Positions 34,600-53,798 of a stretch of DNA of 64,000 nucleotides are shown here, piece after piece. Position 1 is the first letter of the stretch. Each line of letters opens with the position of its first letter. The DNA is from Garcia nutans (lineage: Eukaryota; Streptophyta; Magnoliopsida; Malpighiales; Euphorbiaceae). The stretch covers positions 53,219,501 to 53,283,500 of the forward strand of contig CANTUV010000026.1 in the NCBI GenBank assembly GCA_947685225.1, written 5' to 3'. The notes beneath the pieces were generated by a model. The model made no database searches, had not been told where the DNA came from, and worked only from the letters and a program-made list of their open reading frames with translations. The translations under genes and the position numbers were made by a program.

Positions 34600-36504
34600 T
34601 CCTTTAATTTGGCCTCCATGCATGCCATATATCTACCGACTACCAGTCTACCATAGCACCATAACAATGTGATGGCTTAATTTACTAATACAAGTTACAG
34701 TCAGTGAGTTAAAGTACAAATCATGAAAAAAGCTTCAATGGGTCATGAAAAAAGGTTCAGTGGGTTTTAAATAATTGGGATAATTAATAACTTAGCATAT
34801 TATATTTAATAATTAAAAGGTTCAATGAGTTTTCTTTCTTTTTTTTTATTAAAGATAAGTTTCAATATAATATGATACATAAATATTTATTTTAGTATAA
34901 AATATTGTGATCAATGAGTTTATAATAAACCAAATATTATTATACTTTTAATTCGAAAACATATAATTTAGTAATATTAGTAAAATCCTGTAAAAGGTTA
35001 CCGACAGTGTGTAATAAAAAACAAATTCTATTTGGATTTCTGCATATGCTGTTATGTTGGAATGTTATCTCGCAGCAAATTAATTCATTTTTCACAACAT
35101 AAAACATGGCATTTTCAATTTGCACTTTCGCTTTCTTTCTTTCTTTCTTTCTTTCTTTCTCTGTCTCATCATAATTGCTGCGCCTAATACGACTATGAAT
35201 TATGAAAGTTCAGAAATCAATGGTGGGTGGGAATGGAATCTGCAAATGATTCGGCCACCATTTTGAAAGATAAAAGACTTTCTTCAAATCATAATCTGTC
35301 TTCTTTACTAATCATATTGAATTCAATCAACTAATCATATGCTCTTTTCTTCATCTTCTTCCTCGCAATTGAATGAATGGGGCCAACACAAAAGTAATTA
35401 ATTTTTTTTTAGATAAACAAAAGTAATTAATTAATTTAAAGAAAGAAGGAAACTAGGACTATATTAAAAAATCTTAAAACCCACATGTGAATGAGACAAT
35501 GTCAACATAGTAAATCTGAATCTAATTAATAATTGAAATTCCCACTTGCAAGTTGAGAATGGGTAATAGAACAGAGGAGTGCAGTGGGAATTCTTGTAAG
35601 GCCGAAATTGATAATATGGACTGGTGGCGGGGAAGAGCTCCAAGGAGACACACATCTCTCTGTGAGGAATTCCGAAAACTCCTATTTTCATATCCACACA
35701 TTTTGCTTATTTACTGACCCAATTCATTGGTATTATACCATTTATTTACTAAACTATTGCTGAATCCAAAGCATAGCATAAAATTATTAGAAATCTATTG
35801 CCCCATCAAAATGCCATCAACTGTTCAACATCAAATAATCTTGCTGAAAATAGTTAATATTACATCATATATCCAACTAATAGTGGACATCTATATATTA
35901 CGTACCAGTGAAAATATATTAAGAAAAAATTACACTCTTTATCATTTTTTATAAATTTTTTTTATTTTTACCAAAAATATTTTAATTATTTTATAATAAA
36001 TTCATAATACACTCATAACAAACTATACAAATTTATAAACTCATAATAAACTTATAATAAACCTATAATAAATTTATAATAAATTACGTAAATCTAATTT
36101 TTTATAAAAAAAAAATCATAAATTCTTATAAATTTTAAAATATTTTTAAAAATATAGTAAATTTGAAAATTTTTTAATTTTTCTAATATTTTTGTATTAA
36201 TCGTAAAATCAATTATATGTGTTGCTTAATTTGACTTGTGAATCCTTTTTTTTTTAAAGCATAAAGTGGTACTTGCCTCAACTCCGCTCATTTATATTTT
36301 ATAAATAAAGTCCTGCTTAGCCTTAATTAGAACCCTGACTAATAAAATATTCCATACTCATTTATAAATTACAGCACCAATTTCACATTATAATTCCCAA
36401 TATTTCTTTTTTTATGTGAACTCCATTTCATCAATATAAATAAAGGAAAATTTTGGCCTCATTTTGAAAAATTTCTACCTGTTTTTTTTTTTAATTTCTC
36501 CAAT
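34076..36504. other. Intergenic with simple repeats
   Basis: No supported gene. It contains (AT)n at about 34555-34602, (CTTT)n at 35130-35160 and A/T-rich low complexity near 35940-36200. A slightly GC-richer block at 35170-35700 shows only random ORFs. Confidence 0.5.
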
Positions 36505-36512
36505 CTTATATT

Positions 36513-37034
36513 TAGCAATGGACAAAATATAATTAACAGATCAAAATTTTTTTTTTTGTTAACCAACTAAAAATTTAATTTGGTTAACCTAATTTATAAT
36601 AATACGGTCAATTCAATTGAAAAAATTATAAAAATTTAATTTGGTTAATGATTAACCGATTCGATTCGGTCGGTTAACCGTTAACCGATTTTTTTAAAAA
36701 AATTATTTATTTATTATTTTTATTTAATTTTTAAATTATATTAATTTTTTTACTATAAATAAAATTTTTATTACAAAATAAAATTATTTTTTTAATAAAT
36801 TTAATTTTATTATTTAATTTTATTAATTTTTTATTTTAAATATAATTTTTATTATAAAATTAAAAAAAAAACAGTTGATTCAATTAATTAATCAAACCGA
36901 TTGATTTAATTCAATTAATTAATCAAATCGACTAAAATAAAAATTTGATCAGTTCGATTAAAAATTTTTAAAAATTTTAATTTAATTAACCGATTAATTC
37001 GATTAGTTAATTAATTAAACCGACCCTATCTCTA
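36513..37034. mobile_element. hAT MITE (522 bp) with AACCGATT-type inverted repeats
   Basis: The left end TAGCAATGGAC and the reverse complement of the right end, TAGAGATAGGG, match the plant hAT terminus. The flanks CTTATATT (36505-36512) and CTTACATT (37035-37042) agree at 7 of 8 bases. Inside, aaccgatt/aatcggtt blocks occur in both orientations near each end. Confidence 0.7.
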
Positions 37035-37042
37035 CTTACATT

Positions 37043-37640
37043 TAAGACATGATATTTTTTCAATTAGAATTGCTCCTTACCAGCTGATATGATAAAAAGT
37101 CATTTTTATATATTATTCTAATTTAATTCATCCCAACATATTGAATCATAACATTTAAAAACAAAAGACAAAAGATTCATTCTTCTACCTCATTCTGCCA
37201 CCCAGATTATATTAAAAGAAATAATAATTAATTATTATATGCTCAAATAAAAATCAATAAATTTAAGCATTAAAAAATATTAAAAAAACTAAAGACCACT
37301 GTCCCCAAAGACCAAGAAAGCATTGAATCTAATACATAAGCTGGGCCCAACCCAAGCACAATATACGGAAAACAAGAACGTATAAGATTTGGGGCTCATG
37401 ATTTATGGCGTGCAAGGTTTGGAGTATGTCAAAATTGGCAGAGTAGAAAATGCAGAAATATGAGATTTACTTCTCTTTCTTTGAGGAGAATATACTACAG
37501 CTCTCTATGGAGTTCAAAACTTACATTTCGTCAAATGACAACAACCATCAAGGTTGAAGTGATAATGGACAGAACCATACACCCTCTGTACCAAATGGCT
37601 ACAAAAGACACTATTTTTACAAAATCAACATTTGCAGAAG
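37043..37640. other. Intergenic, downstream of the kinase gene
   Basis: Nothing beyond mixed AT-rich DNA. It may include the distal 3' UTR of the minus-strand kinase gene. The open frame at 37460-37669 looks random. Confidence 0.4.
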
Positions 37641-37834
37641 AGAGACAGAGAGAGAGGAGCAAGATGTAATCAGCCTCCATAATCATCGTAAGCTCCCAAG
37701 CCAAAGAGCCCCCATCACATAATCAGTAAGCCCCATCAAAATAATCACAGAAGAAAGCATAGTCTAAGGTGGACAATGATGGCCTAATACTTTCTTTTCA
37801 TTGATAAATTAGAACTGAGAATTTATGTATTATA

Positions 37835-43725
<5,891 letters not shown>

Positions 43726-43860
43726 TTCAGTAACAAAAAGCTCTGAATTAATACAGATCTTGAAGTTAGGGTTTCACTTTCACATTCTACAAGTGAAAGA
43801 GAGAAAGAGAGAGAGAGAGAGAGAGGTTATTAGAAGAGGGGGCAATGCTATACTGTGATA
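43726..43860 (-). promoter_or_regulatory. 5' UTR of the kinase gene with a (CT)n tract
   Basis: Upstream of the start codon the minus strand reads a pyrimidine-rich (CT)n stretch (plus-strand GA run at 43797-43824). CT-rich leaders are common close to plant transcription starts. The exact start is not determinable here. Confidence 0.45.
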
Positions 43861-43869
43861 TTAGTGAGG

Positions 43870-44450
43870 TAAGTACGGTGGCTTTTGTGAAAGAGATCGT
43901 CTTTTGATATTTTTTAGTAATTTAATTTAATTTTTAAAATTGTTTATTTTTTTAAAAAAAATTAATCATCGTCGTGACTTTTGTCGGCTAGTCGAGGTCG
44001 GGAACGGGACGGTGGTGGGTGGGAACAGAACAGAGAGGATGGGTTTATCTTATGGGCAGAGAGGAGACGAGCAAGAGTTTTTCTTCATAATTAACAAAAT
44101 TCGAATTGGATTCTCAATTTTTATTTATTTTATTTACTTATTTATTTATTGGCTTTTTGTCGATGTCTATTTTATCCGAATCATTATAATTACAGTAAAA
44201 TTTTCATATTTAAATATTTTCCTTTTCATCATAAATTTTAAAATACTCAACGTTTTTAAGCATTACAGTAAAGGGTAAGATGAAATAGCTGAAGTATTTT
44301 TCGGTGTGTCAAAAATGGTCAAGGTTGGGAGTTTAAAATTTTTGTTTTTCTATAGAAATATTATATTCTCATATAATTTTTTTTATAATATTTACATGCT
44401 CAAAAATAATGCTCGTCCATGCTTAAAAAAATAACAAAAAATAAAAATAT
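43870..44450. other. Upstream region of the kinase gene
   Basis: A GC-richer patch at 43965-44075 lies in an otherwise AT-rich promoter region. No ORF with recognisable content. No clear TATA box was found at the expected distance. Confidence 0.4.
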
Positions 44451-44674
44451 ATTTTAAATTAAAAAAGAGAGAAATAAATAGAGAATAAAAAATATAAAAA
44501 ATCTCTATATTATTAATTTTCATAAAAACCATCTATAATAAGGTATTTAGAGTAGCATAAGTAGAATAAAAAATCACAACTAAATTAAATTCTAATTTGA
44601 ATAAGATCAAACTAATCATGATCTTGATAATATAAGATTAATTTAATTAAGTAGTCATCCATATATTTTTTAAT
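44451..44674 (-). repeat. Left LTR of the copia element
   Basis: Aligns with 48848-49071 over its length, sharing the central aaggtatttagagtagcataagta/aggtatttatagtggtgtaagtt block and the agtagtcatccatatatttt end. The outer edge is degraded, so the start is approximate. Confidence 0.7.
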
Positions 44675-47600
44675 ACTTCCGCTTGGATGACTACCCTTAT
44701 AAAAATGTCTCTTTAAAACCTTGCTAAGAAAAATTCAGTGGGATAAAAACTTAGTAAAGTAGCAGTGATTGTATGCTTCACATATTATTATGAAATAATA
44801 ATATTATTATATGTGAAGACATAACTCATATAAGATGTGTCACGTAGGTAGTAAAGAATATGTTTCACTCTATTTCAATGTCTTTTAGGTGGTGCAGAGC
44901 TAAATCTTGTAAGCAAGTTAACTGCAAAAGTAATATCTGGTTTTGTGTTGTTAGCAAAATATAAGAGCGCTCCTATTGCACTGAGATATGGTATTTTAGG
45001 ATCAAGAATCTCTTCATTACCTTTCCAGAGGCTGAAGAAATCTCCTTTTACATAAAGGGAATAAACAACAATTAGAGTGCTTAATTAATAAGATTTATCC
45101 ATATAAAATTATTTCAAGCTTGATATACAATGTTTGATGGACAAAAATTTTATTTGGCAACTCAACTTAAAATTCAAGATAAAATTATGTTCTTCCAAGA
45201 TCTTTTATTTTAAATTTTCTTGCTAATAGTCTGCAGTATTTGAGATCTCTTATAGAGTTCGCATTATATTTAAATCATTAACATGAACTGCAACTATGAT
45301 AAATTTTAGATTTATCTTCTAGATAAAAATACATGGCAAATAAAATTATTTTCATATCTATTTTCTCTAAGTATTCAATAAGACGACTATATCAGATTTA
45401 CCTAACTTATATCAAAAACTTTAAACTCAATATAGTATATTTATCAAGATATTATATGCTTCAGACATCTTGAATCCTTCAGGGATTTTCATATATATGT
45501 AATTATCTAATGAACTATATAAGTAAACTGTCACAATATCCAATAAATATATGTCAATCATTTTAAAGGAAATCAAACTAATAAAAAATCTAAAGATAAT
45601 AACATCTATAATAGGAGAATATGTCTCATCATAGTCTATACAAGAACTTTGTGAAAATTCTTATACAACAGGTTGTGCCTTGTATATCATAATTTTATTT
45701 AACTCGTTACTCTTAAGAGTTATATGAGCAAATTATTATAATATAATATTGAGCCCTTCAGGGGCTGCAAAACTAATTTTAAGAGTAACTGCATTCATAA
45801 TAGAGAAAATATACTTTTTTCATAATCTCATATGATTTTTTCTTTTACATATTCTGGTGTCTAAACTACTGGTCCAAATATTGTATGTTTAGCAAATGAA
45901 TTAGCTCGGCCTTGATTACTTTCTATTTTGGCCAATTACTTCGATGTCAATAATTTTAAATATTTTCAGGCTCAAACATATTTTGATAATTTCAATAGCA
46001 ATATATGCAAATATATTATCAACAATAATTTTATCTTTTTTTCACATATTTCTAGATTTTAATGAGATCTCATAATTTTTTGTACCGAAATTACTTTTGG
46101 GGTTACTTCTCTATAAATATATGGTTATTAACTTATATTACTTTTGACCTCTTCATGAGTGTCATTTTAAAATTATTCATTTTTTCTTATCTTAAAAATT
46201 AATATTTTGAACTAAGTAGTCTACTACGTTTCAGGCATATATTATATCTATTAACTGTCACACTAATAAAATATCTTATAGGGACAATCAATCGAGAAAG
46301 AGTATTAACAACTGAAATATATAATTTAAACACCTACTGGGTATTTGTAAATATATCTGGTAATTGATTTGCAATATTATGCAAACAAATTAGTTTTTAA
46401 ACTTTCAGTTCACATTAATTTATGCATGCATTAAAATTGGATAAATTTAGTGTATTTCAACTAATTTATTGTGCTTTTGGCCCTTTACTTTTATCTTCCC
46501 CTAATTGAGTAAAAGCTAACTCACTAAAAATCTTACTCTAGAAAATTTATCTGTAAAAGTCTATAATATCTAATGTAGACAAACAAAATCTATATAGATA
46601 TAAAAATAATATTGACAGTCTATTTTATTTCTTTAAGGGGATGCAATAAGAATATATACACTATAATAAAAAAATTTAATATCGCAAATTATAAATAAAA
46701 TATATTAATTCAAATAAACACAAGTTGTAAAATAAAAAAACTTATGATATGCAGATAATTAAATATAAATTAAAGGTGCAATATAAATAATAATAGTATC
46801 TAAGCGTATATTAAAAGTTTTGATTTCAAAAGCATAAAAGCACAAAAGTAATCATAAAGTAAAATTATTTTTTAATTTTTTTAGTAGATGTCTATTTGTA
46901 TTCTCAACAATATGTCACATTATATTTAAACATGGATTACCAAGATGATCATGCCAAAAGATAAAAATTTTGAGATCTATACACTTTCAGTGTATATAGT
47001 ATAACTCAGTCATCTTTATTTTTTATAAAGTACAATTTAGTTAAGAAATTTAAAATTTCTTAAATATGAACTTCTAGTTCAAATTCATAAAGTTAACACA
47101 TAAAAATTCAATATCTCTTTTACTTTATTTCAATAGAATATCTATTACGACGTGTTCTTTAAAACTTAATAGATTTCTTCGAAATCTATTTGAATACAAT
47201 GCATCATTGAAATATTATTTTGCTCAAATTCAGAATAAAAGGTAGACTTTTCTAGAGTCTTCAACTATATTTGCAGAACCAAATATCATGTTAACATTAA
47301 TTTCTACTAATGTTAACTGCAATAAATATTTTCTATTATGAAAAATTATGAGAGTTGTGTCAACATATATCATTTTAGCTCTTTTGATTTCAAAATTGAT
47401 AGGAAAAAAAAATTTCACCATACTTTTTTTTATCAATATCTCATATATGATATTAAAAATATATCACATTCACCTCAGAGAATCATGTTAAGATAGTTGG
47501 ACGAGTTTGATTATCTTTCATCAAAAGCTAAAAATTTTATGTAGCTACATGCAAATAAAAAAATTAATTTAAAATATTTTGTAATTATATGCTCTCAATA

Positions 47601-48847
47601 TAGCTACTGCAATAGCATATTTGGGGCATGAAAAATTTAATATTTACTAAAAATATTGTGATAAATTATTAATAATAAGATAATCAAATTTTGATTTCTT
47701 ATTTGAATAATCAAAAGGAGTATCATTATTTCTAAGCGATCATGCAGGGATACTTGATTTTCTTTTCATAATATTTCTAAGATTTACAATATCAAGGTGA
47801 ATCTCATTATCAAATATACATAACAGATAATTTTTTTGGAAAATATCAAATATAATAAATTCAAGTTTTATAAGATTTAACATTGTAAATATACTAAATT
47901 TAAATAAGAATCATAAATTATATAGATTATATAGCTATCAAATAAATAAAGATTAAATATTATAATTAGAGTTTAAATATTATAACTCTAAATTTACAAA
48001 TCATCATATCAAATTATAATAAATATCAATTTATATAAATATATTTTTTCATGAAATTTAATTCTTTCACATTGCATTTATTAACTTATAAAAAAAATAA
48101 TTGAAATAGTGCAACAAGTCAATTTTATCTTTTATATATACATACATATATTAGACAATAAATAAATTATGAAATCTGATTCTCTGCAGCATGGATATGT
48201 TAGCCAACATAGATATTCTTTATTGTATATGCTTAACTAATATATAAAAATAATCAATATATGATGGCGGCTCTGCGCTAAAAAATGTATAAATATATTT
48301 TGTAATCTTAAAACCTTATATGTATTGTCCAAAATATTATCGTGCTTAATCCATATATATATATATATATATGTATGTATGTGTATATAAAGGTTAATCA
48401 ACACAAAGTCAAGGCATGATCATCAAAATTTATAGCCACAGAAGAATTATGAATTTTTAAAATTATATAATTTTTAAATAATAAATTAAATTCACAATCA
48501 ACAAAATTAATAACTCAATTAATCCAAACCCTTAAAATTTTAATTTCAACCATAAATTTTAGAAAATAGATAATAAAATAATTTTGATATTACTTATTGG
48601 AATATGATTAAACCAAAATATATGCAATTAATCATATAAATCATAGGCATATATATAAAATAATTTTAATTAAGTATAAGAACGCAATAAAATTCTCTAT
48701 ATGAAAAAATAATGAGAATATAAAAGAAGTAATTAGCAAAAGCATATCTTAATCTAAGAGATAAAATAAAAATTTCCTTATAAATTATAAAAGTTAAATC
48801 TTTCTTCATTTACTGTTATTATAGAGGTTATCATGCTGATAACGTGT

Positions 48848-49071
48848 TGTAAATAAAAGAAAAAATAAGATAAATAAAGAATGAAAAATATGAGAAATCT
48901 TTGTATTATTAATTGTGATATGAACTATCTATAATGAGGTATTTATAGTGGTGTAAGTTGAATAAAAGATTACAACTAAATTAAATTCTAATTTGAATAG
49001 GATAAAACTAATCATAATCTTGATAAGATAAGATTAATTCAATTAAGTAGCCATCCACATATTTTCTAACA
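48848..49071 (-). repeat. Right LTR of the copia element
   Basis: In plus orientation it opens tgtaaataaaa and closes ccacatattttctaaca. Read on the element's own strand it begins TGTTAGAAAATATGTGGATG, a typical plant copia LTR start. Confidence 0.8.
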
Positions 49072-49507
49072 AAATAATAATAATAGAATTTATGTTTTAA
49101 ATGATAGAGACTGGACATTGGACAAAGGTTACTCTAAATGCAAGTTGCAACTTGCAACGATATGAGAACATCATTTGTTATTCTTAACTGTGTAAGCATA
49201 GTTTATATATTCAAGTTCAGATAAGGTGGAAGATATATATTTATATATAAAATGTTAAGACGAGTGTGAAATATTTCTCAATAAATTAGTTCTCAAAATT
49301 ACTAATGACTTATAATAAGTAAAATAATTTAATTTAAGCAATTTAAATATGTTGCATTATAAATTTTAATTTATTATAAGATTAACATATATATACTCCA
49401 TCTATCTCGAATTAATTAACATATTTTATTCCATTTATTACTTTAATAAGTTAATTAATATATTAAATCTCTATTATATATATAGTATAATGTTATTTAT
49501 TAAAAAC
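49072..49507. other. AT-rich spacer
   Basis: Short stretch between the copia LTR and the duplicated block that flanks the LINE. No gene is visible. Confidence 0.5.
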
Positions 49508-49631
49508 ATTTAATAAATATATCTTTAAAGTATATATAATAGAAAATTTATATATTCATATAACTAAAAAATTTTATGAAATAAAAAATTATATAATTTA
49601 CATCACATAGTTATACTTTATTTTTATCATT
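49508..49631. repeat. 124-bp direct repeat, left copy (LINE target-site duplication?)
   Basis: Base-for-base identical to 55546-55669. It directly abuts the poly(A) end of the LINE. Identity starts at 49508 and stops at 49631, exactly at the element border. Confidence 0.92.
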
Positions 49632-49664
49632 TTTTTTTTGATACTAAGGAGGGGTATACCCAAA

Positions 49665-52600
49665 TTACATTCTTACACGGCGTGGCCAAGCCACCTGCTG
49701 GGAATCTTGTTGCAGCAAACTGACAACCTCAACTGGAGGAGAACTCATCCAAACCCTTTCTTCACTCATATTAACCGCCAAATTTGCAAGCTTATCCGCC
49801 ACTTTATTACCCTCTCTAAAGACATGTTGAAAACGTACTTCCCATGGGAGATCCAACAGCTCTTTTGCCCTGCAAACAAGATTTGCAAATTTTGGACTAG
49901 ACCCATCTAACCTGGTTATTAGCTGCAAACTCACCAAGGAGTCCATTTCAATGATAACATTCTTACAGCCATGAGTCCAAGCAACTTGTAAACCACCAAT
50001 TAATGCCTGCAATTCCGCTGTCATGGAGGAGCAATTACCTAGTCTCATGAGCAGGCCACCAACCCACAAACCATTACTATCACGTAATACTGCCCCCCCT
50101 CCACTTAAACCTGGGTTGCCCTTAGAAGCACCATCGACATTAACCTTAAACCAGTTATATGGTGGAGGTTCCCAAGACACAAGAGTGACGGACCGTTGAC
50201 AAGGACTGCCACCATCTTTCATTTTCCATGCTTCGTCATTAACTTGAATCCAATAATGAACCTGTTGGTATAAATCGTCCAAGGAAAGCTTAGTGGCCTG
50301 GAATATATAACTATTCCGCCTCTTTCAAATGAACCACAAGCAAATACCAAGAACTAAAATCGGACAGGTGAAAGGAAAAGCAACAGAATTCCAAGATTGA
50401 ACCTGTAGAAACCATTGGGATGCAGGGGTAGTTATAAAATTCCCCAAAGAATTTGCATCAAAAATACCAACCCAGAATTGAAAAACAGTAGGGCAGTCCC
50501 TGAATATATGTTCAAGACTCTCCTCCGCCCTTCCACAAGCTGGGCAATCAGCCACTGTAGAAAAGCCTCGCCTTTTACGCTCAAAATTGGTCATCAACTT
50601 TTGTAATTGAAAAAGCCATAGGAAGCAGCGGATGCGCTGAGGAGTCTTTAAGTGCCAGAGGATTTCCCATACCTTATTCCGCTGAACAGTCTCTACAGAG
50701 GTGAGCATTGCATATGCTGAAGCAACAGAAAACTGTCCACTAGAGGTTCCAGTCCAAAAGAATTTATCAGAATAGGAGGAGCCATGAATCAAATTGATAG
50801 AGAGCATGTGCTGCTTGATATCATTTGACAATAAAGGATCCAGTAAGTCCCATCTCCATCCCTGTGGTCCCCAAAAATGAACAACTGAAAGATGTAGCCA
50901 ATTATCGGGCAAGACCTGGAGAGATAAAGTAGCAAGAGGCGTATCCAAGGCCCAAGCATCAATCCAAAAAAGAGTCTCCCTACCATTACAAACAGCATGC
51001 TTGATACCCCTGGTCAAAAGAGGTGCAGAGTCAACAATTCCTCTCCAAACATTAGAAATTCTCGACCTAGCAACCAAATTCCTGACATTCAAAGATCCAG
51101 AAACATATTTATTTCTAACAATCCTACACCACAAAGTTTGCGGCTGAGTTAAGAAACGCCAACCCAGCTTGGCTAGAAGAGCTTTGTTCATGGTAAGACA
51201 AGACTTGATTCCAAGGCCACCCGAACTGATAGGTGTGGTAACCGTCTTCCAATTAACCGCATGTATGTTTGGCTTTCCTGATGAACTACCCCATATAAAA
51301 TCTCTGACCTTCTTATCAAAGGCCAAGCAAACTGATTTCGATAGTAAAGTTGCCTGCATGATATGATTCGGTAGGGTAGATAGGACCGACTTGGCAAGAG
51401 TGACCCGACCTGCGAAGGATAACAAGGGCATTTTCCATCCCGCAAGTTTATTATCTACCTTAGAAATGAGAGGCTCATAAAGCTCTTTCTTCACTCTACC
51501 CAAAATTATAGGAACTCCCAGATACGTGCCAAAATTTACCCACTTCCTTCACTCCCAGAATATTGGTAATTTGCTCCTTAACGTCCGGAGAAGTATTCCG
51601 TGAAAAGAAAACTGAGGACTTACTAAAATTCTCCTTCTCCCCAGAGCTTTGACAGAATTGATCCAAGCAATGTTTCACCACATGCACTTGGTCAATGGAG
51701 GCCTTAGCAAAAAGAAGAAGGTCGTCAGCAAAGAACATATGAGACAAAGCTGGTCCATCTGTAGAGCACCTAAAAGGTTTCCAAGAGCTAGTGAAAACAG
51801 CATCATGTATAATGTGACCTAACCTCTCCATACCAAGCACAAAAAGGTAGGGGGAAATCGGGTCTCCCTGACGAACTCCACGAGAAGGAAAAAAGGGCTC
51901 CGAAAGACTGTTTTGCCACTTAACTCGCATAGAGCAGGCACTTAAACATCGTGAAATCAATCTCCTCCAGTGCGAAGAGAAGCCAGCAAGCAACAAAGAT
52001 TCATCAATAAAATCCCAGGAGATCCTATCAAAAGCTTTTTCAAGGTCAACTTTAAACACCATCATCCCTTCATCTCCTGTCAACGTATTCATAGAGTGCA
52101 CCACTTCCTGAAGAATTACAACATTATCATGAAGTTGTCGACCCGGAATAAAGCTAGTCTGGACAGGAGCAATAAGCTTTGGAAAGACATTCTGCAATCT
52201 GTTTGTGAGGACCTTTGTAATGATTTTAAAGTTGACATTACAAAGGCTAATCGGACGAAACTGAGCAATGGTCTCTGGTACTTCCACTTTAGGAATAAGC
52301 GTAATCCAAGTATGACAAATATTAGGTTCTAAAACATTACCATTTAGAAACCTCAAAACAACATCAGTAACTTGAGCACCAACTACACCCCATGAATGTT
52401 GATAAAAACCGGCTTGGAAGCCATCCGGTCCTGGGGCCTTAGCAGGATTCATATCAAAAACTGCTCTACGAACCTCTTCAGCAGTAAATTGGCTATTCAA
52501 CATAAGCATATCTGACTGAGGCATGAGAGGGAATCTAGAAAGAGTATAGCAGGGAGTAAAAGGGTCCGAACCTTTTGAATATAACTCCATATAGAACTGG

Positions 52601-53764
52601 GTTGCCAGATTTAAAATTTCCTCGGGATCACTGACCCATACACCCTCATGCAAAAGCTTATCAATCCGATTCTGAAAATTGCGTCTAACAGCAAAGCCAT
52701 GATAATAGGCTGTATTTCTGTCCCCATTCAGAATCCAGTCAGTTCTGGATTTTTGGAACCAAAGCATTTCCTCTTGTTCAAGAATAATGTCCAGCTGCCT
52801 CCTCAATTTACATTCCAATTTCCTCAGGCCTACAGCATTTCCCAAGCAAATACTTGATTGAATACCACAAAGCCGAGATAACAATCTCCTTGTAAATGTT
52901 GCCAAAAACATTATGCTTCCAAATATCAAGATGTTGCTTCAAATTAGAAAGATTTTGGCCAAAAGATCTGTGGTTACCCCAACTATTACGGATAACATTA
53001 CCAAAATCTTGATGCTTACACCACGCCAACTGAAACCGAAAGTTCTCCCCACCACCCCTGCCATTACCCCCCGACAACTTAATTAAGAGGGGAGAGTGAT
53101 CAGAGAAATACCGCTCCAAATGAACGACAGAAGCTTGTGAGTAGATAGAACACTAAGCAAGATTAGCCAAGGCTCTGTCAAGCCTAGCAGCTTGAAAAAG
53201 AGTCGTGGAGGGACCCTTGACCCAAGTAAATTTAGAACCAGAGAAGCCAATGTCAATCAAACCCAAGGAACTAGCCCATCCACGGAATTTACTACACCGC
53301 AAGCCAATACCATCACATCGACTAGTGGTTTCCTCAACTTCCATAACCATATTGAAATCTCCAGCTAAGAGCCAAGGGCCAAGGACAGTTGGAGCCAAGG
53401 AGGATAAATGGTGAAGCAATTTCCAACGACATTGCTCATTAGGACTGCCATATATAGCCGTGAATTCCCAACATGCGTTCCCAGTATTCAGAACCCGACA
53501 ATGAATGAATTGTGAGTTAGTACACAAAATCTGAACATTCCCATCATTCTAGAATAACCAAATACCCCCGCTATAACCCACTGCCTCTACCCTGACCCAG
53601 TTTTGGTAATTAATGCTCAGAGAAACAAAATCGGCATTCCTACCTGAAATTTTAGGCTCAACAACCACAGTAATCATTGGCTTATATTGATTACAATAAC
53701 TAAGGAGAGCTTTCTGACTTCTCTTCCCAGAAACTCCCTGAATATTCCAAACTAAAATCGACAT
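49665..53764 (-). pseudogene. LINE ORF2: endonuclease-RT-RNase H, disrupted
   Basis: It starts at ATG 53762-53764, 34 bp after the ORF1 stop. Endonuclease motifs: LVWNIQG, VVEPKIS, AIYGSPNE, LAGDFNMV, LDRA and SDHSP (53764 to about 53090). RT motifs: FRPISLCNV, FIPGRQLHDN, VDLEKAFDRISW, GVRQGDPISPYLF and FADDLLLFA (about 52900-51550). A zf-RVT domain (about 50760-50500; CPACGR...HIFRDCP) and an RNase H domain (about 50180-49700) with VNVDGASKGNPG, AELQAL, EMDS and GNKVADKLANLA follow. Lesions: TAG at 53549-53551, TAG at 53153-53155, a frameshift near 52900, one extra T near 51535, and TGA at 50325-50327. The three stops lie where related proteins have Trp. The product would be the enzyme for target-primed reverse transcription, but this copy cannot make it intact. 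Confidence 0.92.
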
Positions 53765-53798
53765 TAAACAAAGATGAAGCAAAAGAAGGATCGGACGA

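Larger units (their letters stand above)
44451..49071 (-). mobile_element. Decayed Ty1/copia retrotransposon with both LTRs
   Basis: The LTRs at about 44451-44674 and 48848-49071 (224 bp) are similar but diverged. On the minus strand the order from right to left is LTR, PBS-like TATCAGC zone (about 48827-48846), gag region, GAG-pre-integrase (about 46900-47010, with a decayed WHD.LG.P motif), RT (about 45450-45655, reading DYDETYSPIIDVI and LDNYIYMKIPEGFKMSE), the RNase H-proximal segment (about 44880-45060, reading PYLSAIGALLYFANN and DITFAVNLLTRFSSAPPKRH), a polypurine tract (AAGCGGAAGTA, about 44672-44685) and the LTR. Stops and indels occur throughout, so it is inactive and older than the Ty3 and LINE insertions. 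Confidence 0.85.

Noticed and set aside
34279..34623. 114-codon minus-strand ORF
   Set aside because: Starts in the (AT)n tract and gives a Tyr/Ile repeat and random tail.
43940..44278. 112-codon plus-strand ORF upstream of the kinase gene
   Set aside because: Hydrophobic low-complexity translation in AT-rich promoter DNA; no conserved feature.
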